DNA from: Kocuria marina
GTDB taxonomy: Bacteria; Actinomycetota; Actinomycetes; Actinomycetales; Micrococcaceae
Direction of reading: 5' to 3'
Assembly (NCBI RefSeq): GCF_000786655.1
Contig: NZ_JROM01000062.1
Location: forward strand, 1 to 60,814
Length of the DNA stretch: 60,814 bases
Below are positions 19,551 through 28,218 of the stretch, one piece after another; within the stretch, counting starts at the first letter, position 1; every line of letters starts with the position of its first letter. A model generated the notes under the pieces. That model saw nothing but the letters and a program-made list of their open reading frames with translations. It ran no database searches and was not told the DNA's origin. Position numbers and translations under genes: made by a program.

Positions 19551-19556
19551 GATCCC

Positions 19557-20465
19557 ATGAGTCGTGAAGAGACCAAGCGCGTACACAAGGCCGTCATCCC
19601 CGCCGCGGGGCTGGGCACCCGATTCCTGCCCGCCACCAAGGCCATGCCCAAGGAAATGCTGCCCGTGGTGGACCGCCCGGCCATCCAGTACGTGGTGCAG
19701 GAAGCCGTGGACGCCGGCCTGGACGACGTCCTCATGATCACCGGCCGCTCCAAGCGCGCCCTCGAGGACCACTTCGACCGCGTGCCCGCGCTCGAGGCGC
19801 AGCTGGATGCGTCCGGTAAGAAGGCCCTGCTGGCCGAGGTCGAGCACGCATCGGACCTGGGGGAGATCCACTACCTGCGGCAGCAGGATCCCAAGGGCCT
19901 GGGACACGCGGTGTTGCGTGCCAAGACCCACGTGGGCGACGACCCGTTCGCGGTGCTGCTCGGCGACGACCTGATCGATGAGAAGGAAGACCTGCTCGCC
20001 CGGATGATCCGCGTGCAGGAGCGCACCGGCGGCTCGGTGGTGGCCCTCATGGAGGTGCCCCGCGAGAACATCAGCGCGTACGGCTGCGCGGACGTCACCG
20101 CCGTGGAGGGGGAGGACTACGTCCAGGTCAACGGCCTCGTGGAGAAGCCCGCGCCGGAGGACGCCCCGTCCAACCTCGCGATCATCGGCCGCTACGTGCT
20201 GCACCCGGAGATCTTCGAGATCCTCGAGAACACGGCCCCCGGTCGCGGTGACGAGATCCAGCTCACGGATGCCATGCAGACCATCGCGGACCGCGGGGAT
20301 GCTGCCCACGGCATGTACGGCGTGGTCTTCAAGGGCCGCCGCTTCGACACCGGGGACAAGCTGTCCTACCTCAAGGCCAACATCGAGCTCGCGTGCGAAC
20401 GCGAGGACCTCGGTCCGGGTCTGCGCGCCTGGATCAAGGACTACGCCCGCGACCTCGAAGGCTGA
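19557..20465 (+). CDS. galU: UTP-glucose-1-phosphate uridylyltransferase
   Basis: 302 residues, the normal size. Makes UDP-glucose for envelope sugars and storage. N-terminal nucleotide loop AVIPAAGLGTRFLPATKAMPKEMLPVVD, catalytic and sugar-binding region with LGDDLIDE, VEKPAPEDAPSNLAIIGRYVL, and Lys in VVFKGRRFDTGDK. The UDP-glucose could serve the glycosyltransferase cluster at 27-30 kb. The next gene, a GNAT protein, starts 13 bases after the stop and is probably co-transcribed. Confidence 0.97.
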   Translation: MSREETKRVHKAVIPAAGLGTRFLPATKAMPKEMLPVVDRPAIQYVVQEAVDAGLDDVLMITGRSKRALEDHFDRVPALEAQLDASGKKALLAEVEHASDLGEIHYLRQQDPKGLGHAVLRAKTHVGDDPFAVLLGDDLIDEKEDLLARMIRVQERTGGSVVALMEVPRENISAYGCADVTAVEGEDYVQVNGLVEKPAPEDAPSNLAIIGRYVLHPEIFEILENTAPGRGDEIQLTDAMQTIADRGDAAHGMYGVVFKGRRFDTGDKLSYLKANIELACEREDLGPGLRAWIKDYARDLEG

Positions 20466-20478
20466 GGTCCCCGCCTTC

Positions 20479-21123
20479 GTGAACACGGCTGCCGAATGGC
20501 CGGTCACCCTCCAGTGGGCGCCGCTCGTGCTGCGCCCACTGGCCATGAGTGACCGCGGTGAATGGGACCGGGTGCGCTACCGCAACAAGCAGTGGCTCGA
20601 ACCGTGGGAGGCGAGCAACCCCGAGGCGGACGGCGCGGCGCCGTCGTTCCGTGGTTTCGTGCGCTCCATGACCAAACAGGCGCGGGAGGGGCAGACCCTG
20701 CCGTGGCTGATCACCGAGCAGGACCCCGGGACCCGGCGCCACGAACTCGTGGGGCAACTGACCGTCTCGGGCATCACCCTGGGCTCGTTCCGCTCCGCGA
20801 CGTTGGGCTACTGGGTGGACGGCGCGCAAGCCGGGCGCGGGATCGCCCCCATGGCGGTGGCCATGGCCACCGACTACTGCTTCGAGCACCTGAACCTGCA
20901 CCGGATGGAGATCAACATCCGGCCCGAGAACGCCAAGTCGCTGCGGGTCGTGGAGAAGCTCGGTTTCCGGGACGAGGGGCTGCGCCCGCGGTTCCTGCAC
21001 ATCGCGGGTGACTGGGCGGACCACCGAAGCTTTGCGCTCACTGCGGAGGAGGTCCCGGAGGGGCTCGTTCGTCGGTTCACGGGCGAGGACCGGGGGATCA
21101 CCGTCCGGCGCGCGTCTCGCTGA
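20479..21123 (+). CDS. GNAT N-acetyltransferase, RimJ/RimL type
   Basis: 214 residues from GTG 20479; TGAGG lies 11 bases upstream, overlapping the galU stop. RimJ-like pattern: VLRPLAMSDRGEWDRVRYRNKQWLEPWE, the acetyl-CoA loop region LGYWVDGAQAGRGIAPMAVAMATDYCF, and the signature HRMEINIRPENAKSLRVVEKLGFRDEGL. Such enzymes acetylate protein N-termini or small amines; the substrate is not predictable. It follows galU closely, an arrangement shared with other Micrococcaceae. Confidence 0.9.
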   Translation: MNTAAEWPVTLQWAPLVLRPLAMSDRGEWDRVRYRNKQWLEPWEASNPEADGAAPSFRGFVRSMTKQAREGQTLPWLITEQDPGTRRHELVGQLTVSGITLGSFRSATLGYWVDGAQAGRGIAPMAVAMATDYCFEHLNLHRMEINIRPENAKSLRVVEKLGFRDEGLRPRFLHIAGDWADHRSFALTAEEVPEGLVRRFTGEDRGITVRRASR

Positions 21124-21223
21124 CAGCCATGGGAAAAGGCTCCGGACGGCGTCATAACTGCATCGAATTACATTGATGTGAGCAACACGCGTTTGCGTTG
21201 CGGGGGATCACGGCGCGGTGTCC

Positions 21224-21229
21224 TACGCT
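21224..21229 (+). promoter_or_regulatory. -10 box TACGCT of the 21.2 kb membrane protein gene
   Basis: TACGCT is followed by GGGACG and GTG 21236, the leaderless spacing of 6. The earlier in-frame GTG 21218 lies upstream of this box. Confidence 0.5.
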
Positions 21230-21235
21230 GGGACG

Positions 21236-22168
21236 GTGGGATTGTCGTGGGTGAGCAGTTCGGCCGTATTGGCCATTATCATCGTGCTGTGCGTCGTGCG
21301 GTTCGCACCGCGCGTGGCTCGGCGCACGAACGCTCCTGTTCGTGCCCAGGTGGAGGCCCCAGAGCTGCAGACCGGTGCCGTGATCCACAGGCAGGAGCGC
21401 GTGGGCGCTGAGTCCACTACAGTGCACACAGTAGCCTCATCACACGTCCACGAACGGGAGACGAAAGCCATGGAGACAACGGCACCCGCGCCGGGCGCGA
21501 CCACAGTCCAGCGCGGTTCCCTGGCGGGGCTGCGGATCAAGTGGGACCGCACCATCATCTTCCTCACCGGGGTGTTGCTGCTCCTGGCCGCCGTGGTGAG
21601 CGCTCTCGCCGCACCGCTGACCGCCGTGTCCTGGGCCGTACCCGTGGTCCTGTTCCTGCTGGGCGCCGGGTGCGTGGCCGGTCTGCGCTACCTCGCCGTC
21701 ACCGACCGTGAACAGCGCGCCGCCGCCCGTCCCGTCACCGCGGACGTCGCCCCCGTGCAGTACGCGATCTTCGACAACGAGGACGAGGACCGCCAGGAAG
21801 CCGCTCAGTACGACCGCGAGCTGCACGCGTCCCTGGATCTGCCCGTGGACGGTGAACAGCCCGCCACCGGAACCGCCGAACGTCCCGCGGAACCCGTCTA
21901 CACCGTCGCCGAGTTGCGCGCCGAGGCCCTCAAGGTAGCCCGCAGTGCCGCACCGGCCGCGTCGAGTGCCACCACGTGGCAGCCGGTCCCGGTGCCCAAG
22001 CCGCTCTACACGCAAGCGCCCGTGGTCGAGCGCAGCGAGCCGGAACCCCTCCGCGTGCCCGAGCGCCCGGCAGCCCGTTCAACGTCCCTCAAGGAAGCCA
22101 TGCGCGCCGGTGAGCAGGAGCCTGCGGCGCTGAACCTCGACGACGTGTTGAAGCGACGTCGGGCCTGA
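21236..22168 (+). CDS. Conserved membrane protein with disordered tail, unknown function
   Basis: 310 residues if started at GTG 21236. One helix at the N-terminus (WVSSSAVLAIIIVLCVVRF), a linker, then two helices near the middle (IIFLTGVLLLLAAVVSALAA and AVPVVLFLLGAGCVAGLRYL), and a C-terminal half of about 140 residues that is acidic/Pro-rich and ends with the short conserved-looking segment LNLDDVLKRRRA. It follows the GNAT gene, as in relatives. I know no function; the tail looks like an interaction region in the cytosol. Confidence 0.75.
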   Translation: MGLSWVSSSAVLAIIIVLCVVRFAPRVARRTNAPVRAQVEAPELQTGAVIHRQERVGAESTTVHTVASSHVHERETKAMETTAPAPGATTVQRGSLAGLRIKWDRTIIFLTGVLLLLAAVVSALAAPLTAVSWAVPVVLFLLGAGCVAGLRYLAVTDREQRAAARPVTADVAPVQYAIFDNEDEDRQEAAQYDRELHASLDLPVDGEQPATGTAERPAEPVYTVAELRAEALKVARSAAPAASSATTWQPVPVPKPLYTQAPVVERSEPEPLRVPERPAARSTSLKEAMRAGEQEPAALNLDDVLKRRRA

Positions 22169-22197
22169 GAGCTCTGCAGAACATTCGTTGACAGCAA

Positions 22198-22230
22198 CGC
22201 GCCGCGGCACCCGACCAGGGCCGCGGCGCG
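22198..22230 (+). terminator. Strong GC hairpin before the CYTH-CHAD gene
   Basis: 11-base arms CGCGCCGCGGC (22198-22208) and GCCGCGGCGCG (22220-22230) with an 11-base loop, 30 bases after the membrane-protein stop and 18 before the next start. It is probably a terminator of the upstream gene. Confidence 0.6.
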
Positions 22231-22248
22231 TTCCACACAGGGAGCACC

Positions 22249-24210
22249 ATGGTCACCCAACAGGTCGAGATCGAACGCAAGTACGATGTCGCGGGGCAGC
22301 GCACCCCCAAGCTCAAGCTGCACAAGCTCGAGCACTTCACCGTGGGTGAGCCCGTGGAGCACGAGATGAGCGCCACGTACTACGACACCGCGGAGCTCGC
22401 GCTCGCGCACGCGAAGGTGGCCGTGCGGCGTCGTACGGGCGGCAGCGACGACGGCTGGCACGTCAAGTACCAGGCCGGGCAGGTGCGCGGGGAACTGCAC
22501 TACGAGCCGCTGAAGACCTCGGCGCAGCGGATCCCCGCCGCGCTGCGCAAGGTCCTTACCGGCCTGACCCTGGGCGAGGAGCTCACCCCGGTCGCGACCA
22601 TCAACACCCACCGCACGGTGTACCCGGTGCTCGGGGAGGACGGTCAGTACGCGGAGCTGTGCCTGGACGCGGTCAGCGCGCGCGACGAGCGCGGCCGGGT
22701 CACGCGGGAATGGTCCGAGTGCGAGGTCGAGCTCACGCGCGACGACCTCACCCAGAAGCAGGCGCGCACGGTGTTCGAGGCCGTGGAGTCCGTGCTGTAC
22801 GCGGCGGGGGCGGCGCCGTCGTCCTCGGTCGCGAAGATCGCCCGCGCCCTGGGCCAGGACGGTGGCGACTCGGTGCGGGTCGTCGCTCCCGAGCACGCCG
22901 CACAAGCCGGTGCGCCCGACGACGCCGCCCTCCCGGACCACGCCAGTTCCGGCACCGATGACGCCACGTCCTCGGACGGTGGTGTGAGCGACACAGATGC
23001 CGCGAAGGCGTCGGCGGAATCGGAGCGGGGTTCGGCCACGAAGTCCGAGATGACGGGCGATGCGGAGACAGACAAGGGCTCCGGCAAGAAGCCGGGCAAG
23101 AAGGCCAAGGCCGAGAAGTCCGGGAAGAAGTCGAAGAAGAAGTCCGAGAAGAAATCGGGGAAGTCCTCGGACAAGGACTCGCAGGCCCCCGCTGCGGCGG
23201 AGCCGGAGCCCGAAACGAAGTCCGAGCCGACCGGAGCGGACGTTCTCGCGGCGATGCTCGCCCGCCTGACCGGGGAGCTGCAGCGGTGGGACTTCGCCGT
23301 GCGGATCGACGCCCCGGACTCGGTGCACCAGTTGCGGGTGCGCTCGCGGGCGTTGCGGGCCGTACTGCAGGCCGCGCGTGGGTTCGTGACCGAGGACGTC
23401 GTCGCGGATCTTGAACAGCGCCTCAAGGGTGTTGCCAGGGTCCTGGGTGATGCCCGCGATCAAGAGGTCGCCCGTCAGCGACTCGACGTGTTGCTCGAGG
23501 CCCAGCCCTCCGGCGTGGTGACGGAACAGGCCAAGCAGGAACTGCGTGCCGCGGCCGACCAGCTCGGCGTGGTGGCGGGCCGCACCGTGCGCCGGGAACT
23601 CGACGGTGCCGCCTACCTGCAACTCGTGCGGGACCTGCGAGCGCTCGCGGCGGGCCAGGACATCACCGAGGACGCGGCGCAACTTTCGGCCAAGGACTTC
23701 GCCAAAACCGTGCTGGGTGCCGCGTTGAACCGTGTGCTCGTCTCCGCCAACGCCAAGGTCCCGGACGCCGATGTCGCGACCGACGTCAGCGACATGGCTG
23801 CCGAAGTGGGTCGACGCATCACCCTCCCGGGTCTGGACGCAATGCAGACCGCGGCCGCGTTCGACGTGGTCCACGAGACCCGCAAGGCCGCGAAGTCGGC
23901 GCGCTACGTGTCCGAGGCGTTGGGCCACGCCCACGCGAAGGCGGGCAAGAAGCGGGTCCGTGCGGCCGCGGTGGCCAAGGACTACCAGGACGATCTGGGT
24001 GTGATCACGGACGCCGCCGTCATGGAGGAGTGGCTGGCTCGGGCGAGCCGGTCCTTCCAGCGCACGGGCAAGGACCGCTACGCGGTGGGCCTGCTGCACG
24101 GGATGGAGCTGTCCGACCTGCGCGACGGGATGCTCGAGGCGCCGGAGATCCTCGCGGACCTGGTCGAGGACCTGCGGGGCGAGCTGCCCTCGCTGGGGTC
24201 GAAGGGCTGA
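22249..24210 (+). CDS. CYTH and CHAD domain protein (polyphosphate-binding)
   Basis: 653 residues, ATG 22249 with GGGAG just upstream. Residues 1-205 are a CYTH triphosphate-tunnel domain (VEIERKYDV carries the ExExK signature; VKYQAGQVRGELHYEPL). Residues about 210-335 form a Lys/Ser/Glu-rich linker with a run of KKSEKKSGK-like repeats. Residues about 340-650 form a CHAD helical bundle with its two histidine motifs (DSVHQLRVRSRALR and DVVHETRKAAKSARY). Together these domains bind or hydrolyse polyphosphate or other triphosphates; CHAD proteins attach to polyphosphate granules. It converges with the drug exporter at a shared terminator. Confidence 0.93.
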   Translation: MVTQQVEIERKYDVAGQRTPKLKLHKLEHFTVGEPVEHEMSATYYDTAELALAHAKVAVRRRTGGSDDGWHVKYQAGQVRGELHYEPLKTSAQRIPAALRKVLTGLTLGEELTPVATINTHRTVYPVLGEDGQYAELCLDAVSARDERGRVTREWSECEVELTRDDLTQKQARTVFEAVESVLYAAGAAPSSSVAKIARALGQDGGDSVRVVAPEHAAQAGAPDDAALPDHASSGTDDATSSDGGVSDTDAAKASAESERGSATKSEMTGDAETDKGSGKKPGKKAKAEKSGKKSKKKSEKKSGKSSDKDSQAPAAAEPEPETKSEPTGADVLAAMLARLTGELQRWDFAVRIDAPDSVHQLRVRSRALRAVLQAARGFVTEDVVADLEQRLKGVARVLGDARDQEVARQRLDVLLEAQPSGVVTEQAKQELRAAADQLGVVAGRTVRRELDGAAYLQLVRDLRALAAGQDITEDAAQLSAKDFAKTVLGAALNRVLVSANAKVPDADVATDVSDMAAEVGRRITLPGLDAMQTAAAFDVVHETRKAAKSARYVSEALGHAHAKAGKKRVRAAAVAKDYQDDLGVITDAAVMEEWLARASRSFQRTGKDRYAVGLLHGMELSDLRDGMLEAPEILADLVEDLRGELPSLGSKG

Positions 24211-24278
24211 GCCCCCGGCGGGAGCGGCCCCGGTGGCCTGTTCCCGCCCCTTCACCGCCGCGGCGACCGCACTGCACA

Positions 24279-24340
24279 ACACGTATGTGCCGAAAAGACG
24301 CGGATTCGTGGATCTGGCGGTCTTTTCGCAGCACAGATGT
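24279..24340 (+). repeat. 62-base intergenic hairpin element, copy A
   Basis: Left arm 24279-24301, 16-base loop, right arm 24318-24340 ending CACAGATGT then TTCG. The inner stem CGAAAAGAC/GTCTTTTCG pairs perfectly. It lies between convergent genes and just before a separate terminator. It belongs to a family of four in this window. Confidence 0.8.
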
Positions 24341-24345
24341 TCGAA

Positions 24346-24381
24346 CCCCGGAACGGTTCCATGTGGGGAACCGTTCCGGGG
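24346..24381. terminator. Bidirectional terminator between CYTH-CHAD and exporter genes
   Basis: Perfect 15-base arms CCCCGGAACGGTTCC (24346-24360) and GGAACCGTTCCGGGG (24367-24381) with a 6-base loop, between two converging genes. Confidence 0.8.
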
Positions 24382-24392
24382 TCCGATGTGGG

Positions 24393-26243
24393 TCAGGCCC
24401 GGTGGCGGGGTGCCGCGTGCCGTCCCCGGCGCTTGCGTCCCGTCCGCTCGCCCGACGGCGCCGCGGCGGCCGCGTGAGCCCCGGCCGACGGCGCCGGCCC
24501 GGCTGAGCGGGTCCCGTCCGCCAGTGGTGACGCACCGTTGTGGTGGCCCGCTCCGGCGGTCGCGGTGGTCACGGCCAGCCGGCCCGTGGTGACGGCGGGC
24601 TCCTCGTCACCGTCCGGCGCGTTGTTCTTGGTGGCCGCACCGTGTCCGGTGGCCGGAGTGCGCCCGGTTGCCGCGGCGTCGTCGGCCGGTACGGTGTCCC
24701 GGTCCACCCGGGTGGCCAGGGGCTTCTCCACCACGAACGCCAGCACGAGCAACGCGAGCACCGCGAGCGGGATCATGTAGAGGAAGATCGGCAGCAGCGC
24801 GTCGTTGTAGGACTGGATGATGGGGTCCCGGAAGGCGTCCGGCAGCGACTGCACGCTCTCCGGGGTGAACGAATTGGGGTCCGCGGCATCCGTGGCGCGA
24901 CCGGGGACCGCGGGCATGTTCTCACTCAACAGGTCCTTGAGCCGGGACACGAACAGTGACCCCACCACGGCGGAACCCACGGTGGCACCCACCTGGCGGA
25001 AGAAATTGCTGGATGCGGTCGCGGTGCCCACGATCCGGTGGGAGAACGAGTTCTGCACGATCAACACCAGGATCTGCATGCTCAGCCCGATACCGGCGCC
25101 GAACACGGCCAGGTAGAGGCACATGAGCCACGTGGGATCGGCGACCTCCAGGGACGACATGAGCCACAGGCCCACGCCCATGACCACCATGCCGGCCAGC
25201 GGGAACAGCTTGTACCGCCCGGTGCGGGAGACGATCTGACCCGAGGCGATGGACGTGATGAGCACGGACGCCATCATGGGCGTCATGAGCAGCCCGGCCT
25301 CGGTGGCGTCCACACCCTTGACCATCTGGATGTAGGTGGGCATGTACCCGATCGCACCGAACATGGCGACGCCCACCGCCAGACCGGCCAGGGTCGTGAG
25401 CGTGAAGTTGCGGTCCTTGAACAGGTACAGCGGGATCACGGGATCGGCGGCGCGGGATTCCACCACGATGAACGCGGCGGCCCCGGCCACGGCGGCGACG
25501 CACAGCCACAGGATCTGGGGGGAGTTCCAGTCGTACTGGCTACCGCCCCACGTGCACACCAGGATGAGGCTCGTGGTGGCCGCCGCCAACAGGGCCATGC
25601 CCGTGAAGTCGATCCGCTTGCCGGTGTCCCGGGGGCGTTTGGGCAGCCGAAGGAACGCGGCCACGGCGGCGATCGCCAGGATGCCCAGCGGGATGTTGAT
25701 GGAGAACGCCCAGCGCCACCCGGGTCCCTCGGTGAGCCAGCCGCCCAGGAGGGGCCCGGCCACGGAGGACACCGCGAACACGGCGCCCATGAAGCCCATG
25801 TACTTACCGCGCTCGCGAGCGGGGACGACGTCCGCGATGGACGCCTGCGCCAGGATCATCAGACCACCGCCACCCAGGCCCTGCACCACGCGGGCGGCGA
25901 TGAGCCAGCTCATGGAACCCGCGGCCGCGCCGATCACAGATCCGGCGATGAACAGCACGATGGCCGAGAGCAGCACGGGCTTGCGGCCGAAGAGGTCGGA
26001 GATCCGCCCGTACACGGGCATCATCACGGTGGAGGCCAGGATGTAGCCGGTGATGACCCAGCTCATGTGGTCCACACCGCCCAGATCCCCCACGATCGTG
26101 GGCAGGGCGGTGGAGAGGATGGTCTGGTCCAGCGAGGCCAACAGCATCACGACCATGAGGCCCGCGAACAGTAAGCCGATGTGCGGTGGTTTCTCCTCCG
26201 CGGCCGGGCGTGCGGCGGCCCGGGGTGAAGCAGTGGTGGTCAT
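24393..26243 (-). CDS. DHA2-family multidrug efflux transporter (MFS)
   Basis: 616 residues from ATG 26243. Fourteen predicted helices in the EmrB/QacA style: first helix with LASLDQTILSTALPTIVGDLGG, motif A GRISDLFGRKPVLLSAIV, and WRWAFSINIPLGI in the fifth-sixth region. It exports drugs or lipophilic compounds with protons. The last 100 residues after the final helix (VLALLVLAFVVEKPLATRV) are a disordered Ala/Gly/Thr tail ending in a basic stretch RKRRGRHAAPRHRA. The start codon overlaps the stop of the tetR-type gene in an ATGA, so both are one operon under the operator at 26874-26902. Confidence 0.92.
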   Translation of the reverse strand: MTTTASPRAAARPAAEEKPPHIGLLFAGLMVVMLLASLDQTILSTALPTIVGDLGGVDHMSWVITGYILASTVMMPVYGRISDLFGRKPVLLSAIVLFIAGSVIGAAAGSMSWLIAARVVQGLGGGGLMILAQASIADVVPARERGKYMGFMGAVFAVSSVAGPLLGGWLTEGPGWRWAFSINIPLGILAIAAVAAFLRLPKRPRDTGKRIDFTGMALLAAATTSLILVCTWGGSQYDWNSPQILWLCVAAVAGAAAFIVVESRAADPVIPLYLFKDRNFTLTTLAGLAVGVAMFGAIGYMPTYIQMVKGVDATEAGLLMTPMMASVLITSIASGQIVSRTGRYKLFPLAGMVVMGVGLWLMSSLEVADPTWLMCLYLAVFGAGIGLSMQILVLIVQNSFSHRIVGTATASSNFFRQVGATVGSAVVGSLFVSRLKDLLSENMPAVPGRATDAADPNSFTPESVQSLPDAFRDPIIQSYNDALLPIFLYMIPLAVLALLVLAFVVEKPLATRVDRDTVPADDAAATGRTPATGHGAATKNNAPDGDEEPAVTTGRLAVTTATAGAGHHNGASPLADGTRSAGPAPSAGAHAAAAAPSGERTGRKRRGRHAAPRHRA

Positions 26244-26860
26244 GAGATCTCCTTGAGAGCGGTGCGGAACACACCGATGGCGTGATCGAGGGCGCGGTGG
26301 ATCGCGGCGTCGTCGGGTGTGGTGGCCAGATGGGTGTTGGTACGGAACACGAACTTGATGACCGAGCCGGCCAGCAGGACGAACGCGTGGGTCGTCTCCT
26401 CCGAGCGGGGAGGGGTGTCGCGCGCGGAGTGTTCGGTGACGGTGGAGACCACGAGGTTCTCCACCGCGGTGATGTGCATCCCGATCCGGCGTTTGAGTTC
26501 GGGGTGGGCGCACACCAGTTCACGACGGCGCGTGGCGAGCTCCGGGGGGCCCGTGGCGTCCCGCAGGACGTCCACGAACAGGCGCACGGTGCGAGCGAAC
26601 TCGTCCCCGGCGTCGGGATCCGTGTAGCGCTCGCGAGCGGCATCGGACAGTCGCGGCGGGGTGAGCCCCAGCACCGCGTCCTCCTTGGACGAGTAGTAGT
26701 TGAAGAACGTCCTGCGGGAGACCCCAGCGCGTTCGGCAATGGCTTCCACGGCGGTGTCGGCGTAGTTCCCCGACGTCGCGAGCTCCAGCGCGGCGCGATG
26801 GATCTCCGCGAGGGTGCGAACACGGTGACGTTCACGCAAGGAGGGATGGGATTCTGGCAC
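26240..26860 (-). CDS. TetR-family repressor of the exporter operon
   Basis: 206 residues from GTG 26860. N-terminal helix-turn-helix TAVEAIAERAGVSRRTFFNYYSSKEDAV near residues 30-60, then a helical ligand-binding half. The FNYY variant of the recognition helix is common in regulators of drug pumps. Stop overlaps the exporter start by 4 bases (ATGA). Two matching palindromes cover its promoter, so it very likely represses its own operon, with release by an exporter substrate. The start is fixed by the -10 box 7 bases upstream. Confidence 0.9.
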   Translation of the reverse strand: MPESHPSLRERHRVRTLAEIHRAALELATSGNYADTAVEAIAERAGVSRRTFFNYYSSKEDAVLGLTPPRLSDAARERYTDPDAGDEFARTVRLFVDVLRDATGPPELATRRRELVCAHPELKRRIGMHITAVENLVVSTVTEHSARDTPPRSEETTHAFVLLAGSVIKFVFRTNTHLATTPDDAAIHRALDHAIGVFRTALKEIS

Positions 26861-26867
26861 GACGAAT

Positions 26868-26896
26868 ATCCTATGCACGAGTGCAAAGTTGCACAA
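26868..26896 (-). promoter_or_regulatory. Promoter of the tetR-exporter operon
   Basis: Minus strand: -35 TTGTGC (26896-26891), spacer of exactly 17 bases, -10 TAGGAT (26873-26868), then 7 bases to GTG 26860. Both palindromic operators overlap this promoter. Confidence 0.65.
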
Positions 26897-26902
26897 GTGC
26901 AA
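26874..26902. promoter_or_regulatory. Two TetR-type operator palindromes
   Basis: TGCAC-GA-GTGCA (26874-26885) fills the promoter spacer and TTGCAC-AA-GTGCAA (26889-26902) overlaps the -35 box. Their centres are 16 bases apart. A further half site TGCAC is at 26907-26911. Confidence 0.75.
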
Positions 26903-27091
26903 GGAATGCACGGGTGAAGTGAGTTTCGCCACGACGTGCGGGGCGCGACCGGCAGCCCACCCGGGTCCTCCAGGACGCATTCGATGCCCACCCGGGCCCT
27001 CTAGCGCTCACCCGATGCCTCCCCGGGCTCTCTCGGACGCACCCCGTGCCCACCCGCCCGCTCCTGGCCGCCGCGGCATCCGGACTGCACA
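26903..27091. other. Intergenic spacer, nothing recognised
   Basis: Part of the 332-base gap between the divergent tetR-type and glycosyltransferase genes. Besides the operators, one hairpin element and a -10 box, I see a loose repeat of the words TGCCCACCCGGGC and CTCACCC near 26975-27055 but no gene or clear structure. Confidence 0.4.
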
Positions 27092-27153
27092 ACACCTGGG
27101 GCCCGAAAATGCACGGATCCTCGAATCCACGTGTCGTTCCGGGACACAGATGT
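27092..27153 (+). repeat. 62-base intergenic hairpin element, copy B
   Basis: Left arm 27092-27114, 16-base loop 27115-27130, right arm 27131-27153 ending CACAGATGT then TTCG. The stretch before it (CCGCCGCGGC, then ACTGCACAACAC) is shared with copy A. It is the least well paired of the four copies. Confidence 0.75.
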
Positions 27154-27180
27154 TCGGGGCCGGATGGGTGGCCGGGTCGA

Positions 27181-27186
27181 TACAGT
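27181..27186 (+). promoter_or_regulatory. -10 box TACAGT of the glycosyltransferase operon
   Basis: TACAGT is followed by 6 bases and GTG 27193; no ribosome site. It probably drives the four genes to 30932. Confidence 0.55.
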
Positions 27187-27192
27187 GGGGCG

Positions 27193-28218
27193 GTGACAGT
27201 TCCCCTCCTCGCCTGTGTGGGCCCGGCCCAGCACGGTGTACGCATGCATGCCGAGGCCCTCGCGCGGCACACCCCGGAAGCCCGATCGGTGTCCGGCACG
27301 GTCGACGAACTCCTGCCCGATCTGCTGCACGACGACGCGCCCGTGCACCTGCACTTCACCGACCGCGTGTTCGGCGATTCCGCCACGGCCGCCGCGGACA
27401 CGATCGCCCGGTTGGCCCGGGCCCGGCCCGTCTCGCTCACCCTGCACGACATTCCCCAGCCGTCGGACGGCCACGCCTTCGGGGCGCGGCGTGCGGCCTA
27501 CGCGCGCGTCACGGAACTCGCCCGCACCGTGATCGTGAGCAGCGAGTCGGAGCGCCGCCAGCTCGAGCGGTTCGTCGCAGCCGATGTCACCGCCGTGCAC
27601 GTGGACCCGCTGCCCATCGATCCGCCGGAGCCGGGGGAGTGGGCGGCCGCGCGACGTCGTCCGGTGAGCGGCGTCCCGAGCGTGGCGATGCTCGGCTTCC
27701 TGTACCCGGGCAAGGGCCACGACCGCGTGATCGCCGCCCTCGAAGGTGTGCGCACCCCGGTTGACGTCGTGGCCCTGGGTCGCCCCTCGGACGGTCACGA
27801 GGACCTCGTCCCGGCCCTGGACGCCGCGGCCCGCGCGCTCGGGCACTCGTTCCGCGCCACGGGATTCCTGCCCGACGCCGCCCTGACCCGCGCCGCGCAA
27901 GAGGTCACGGTTCCGGTGGTGGCACCATCGCACGTGTCGGCCTCCGGATCGGTGGGCCGGTGGATCGCGAGCGGACGCAAACCCCTCGTGACGCCCCACC
28001 CGTTCTTCGAGGAACTCGCGGCGCGGGCCCCGTGGGCGCTCACGCTCACCGATGACCTCCCGACGGCGCTGGCTCGCGCACTCGAGGATCCCGCCGCCAC
28101 GTGGATCGACCCCGCCGACTGGGATGCGACTCAGGTCCCGGGCACGGCCGCGGCCGCCGCAATGCAATGGGAGCGGATCACGGGGGATCGACTCACCCGG
28201 CGGGGAGGTGCGCTGTGA
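27193..28218 (+). CDS. Glycosyltransferase, GT4-like
   Basis: 341 residues from GTG 27193. GT-B type features: N-terminal half with HLHFTDRVFG and SLTLHDIPQ, then RTVIVSSESERRQL, and the C-terminal nucleotide-sugar half beginning VAMLGFLYPGKGHDRVIAAL with the glycine-rich turn after the interdomain linker. The usual EX7E motif of GT4 is not obvious. It begins a tight operon with a GT2 enzyme and a WcbI-like protein; together they look like a small module for a surface glycan or glycolipid. The next gene overlaps by 4 bases. Confidence 0.8.
   Translation: MTVPLLACVGPAQHGVRMHAEALARHTPEARSVSGTVDELLPDLLHDDAPVHLHFTDRVFGDSATAAADTIARLARARPVSLTLHDIPQPSDGHAFGARRAAYARVTELARTVIVSSESERRQLERFVAADVTAVHVDPLPIDPPEPGEWAAARRRPVSGVPSVAMLGFLYPGKGHDRVIAALEGVRTPVDVVALGRPSDGHEDLVPALDAAARALGHSFRATGFLPDAALTRAAQEVTVPVVAPSHVSASGSVGRWIASGRKPLVTPHPFFEELAARAPWALTLTDDLPTALARALEDPAATWIDPADWDATQVPGTAAAAAMQWERITGDRLTRRGGAL

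Noticed and set aside
22188-22193. TTGACA as a -35 box for the CYTH-CHAD gene
   Set aside because: The place of the -10 box falls in the GC hairpin at 22198-22230 and has no TANNNT.
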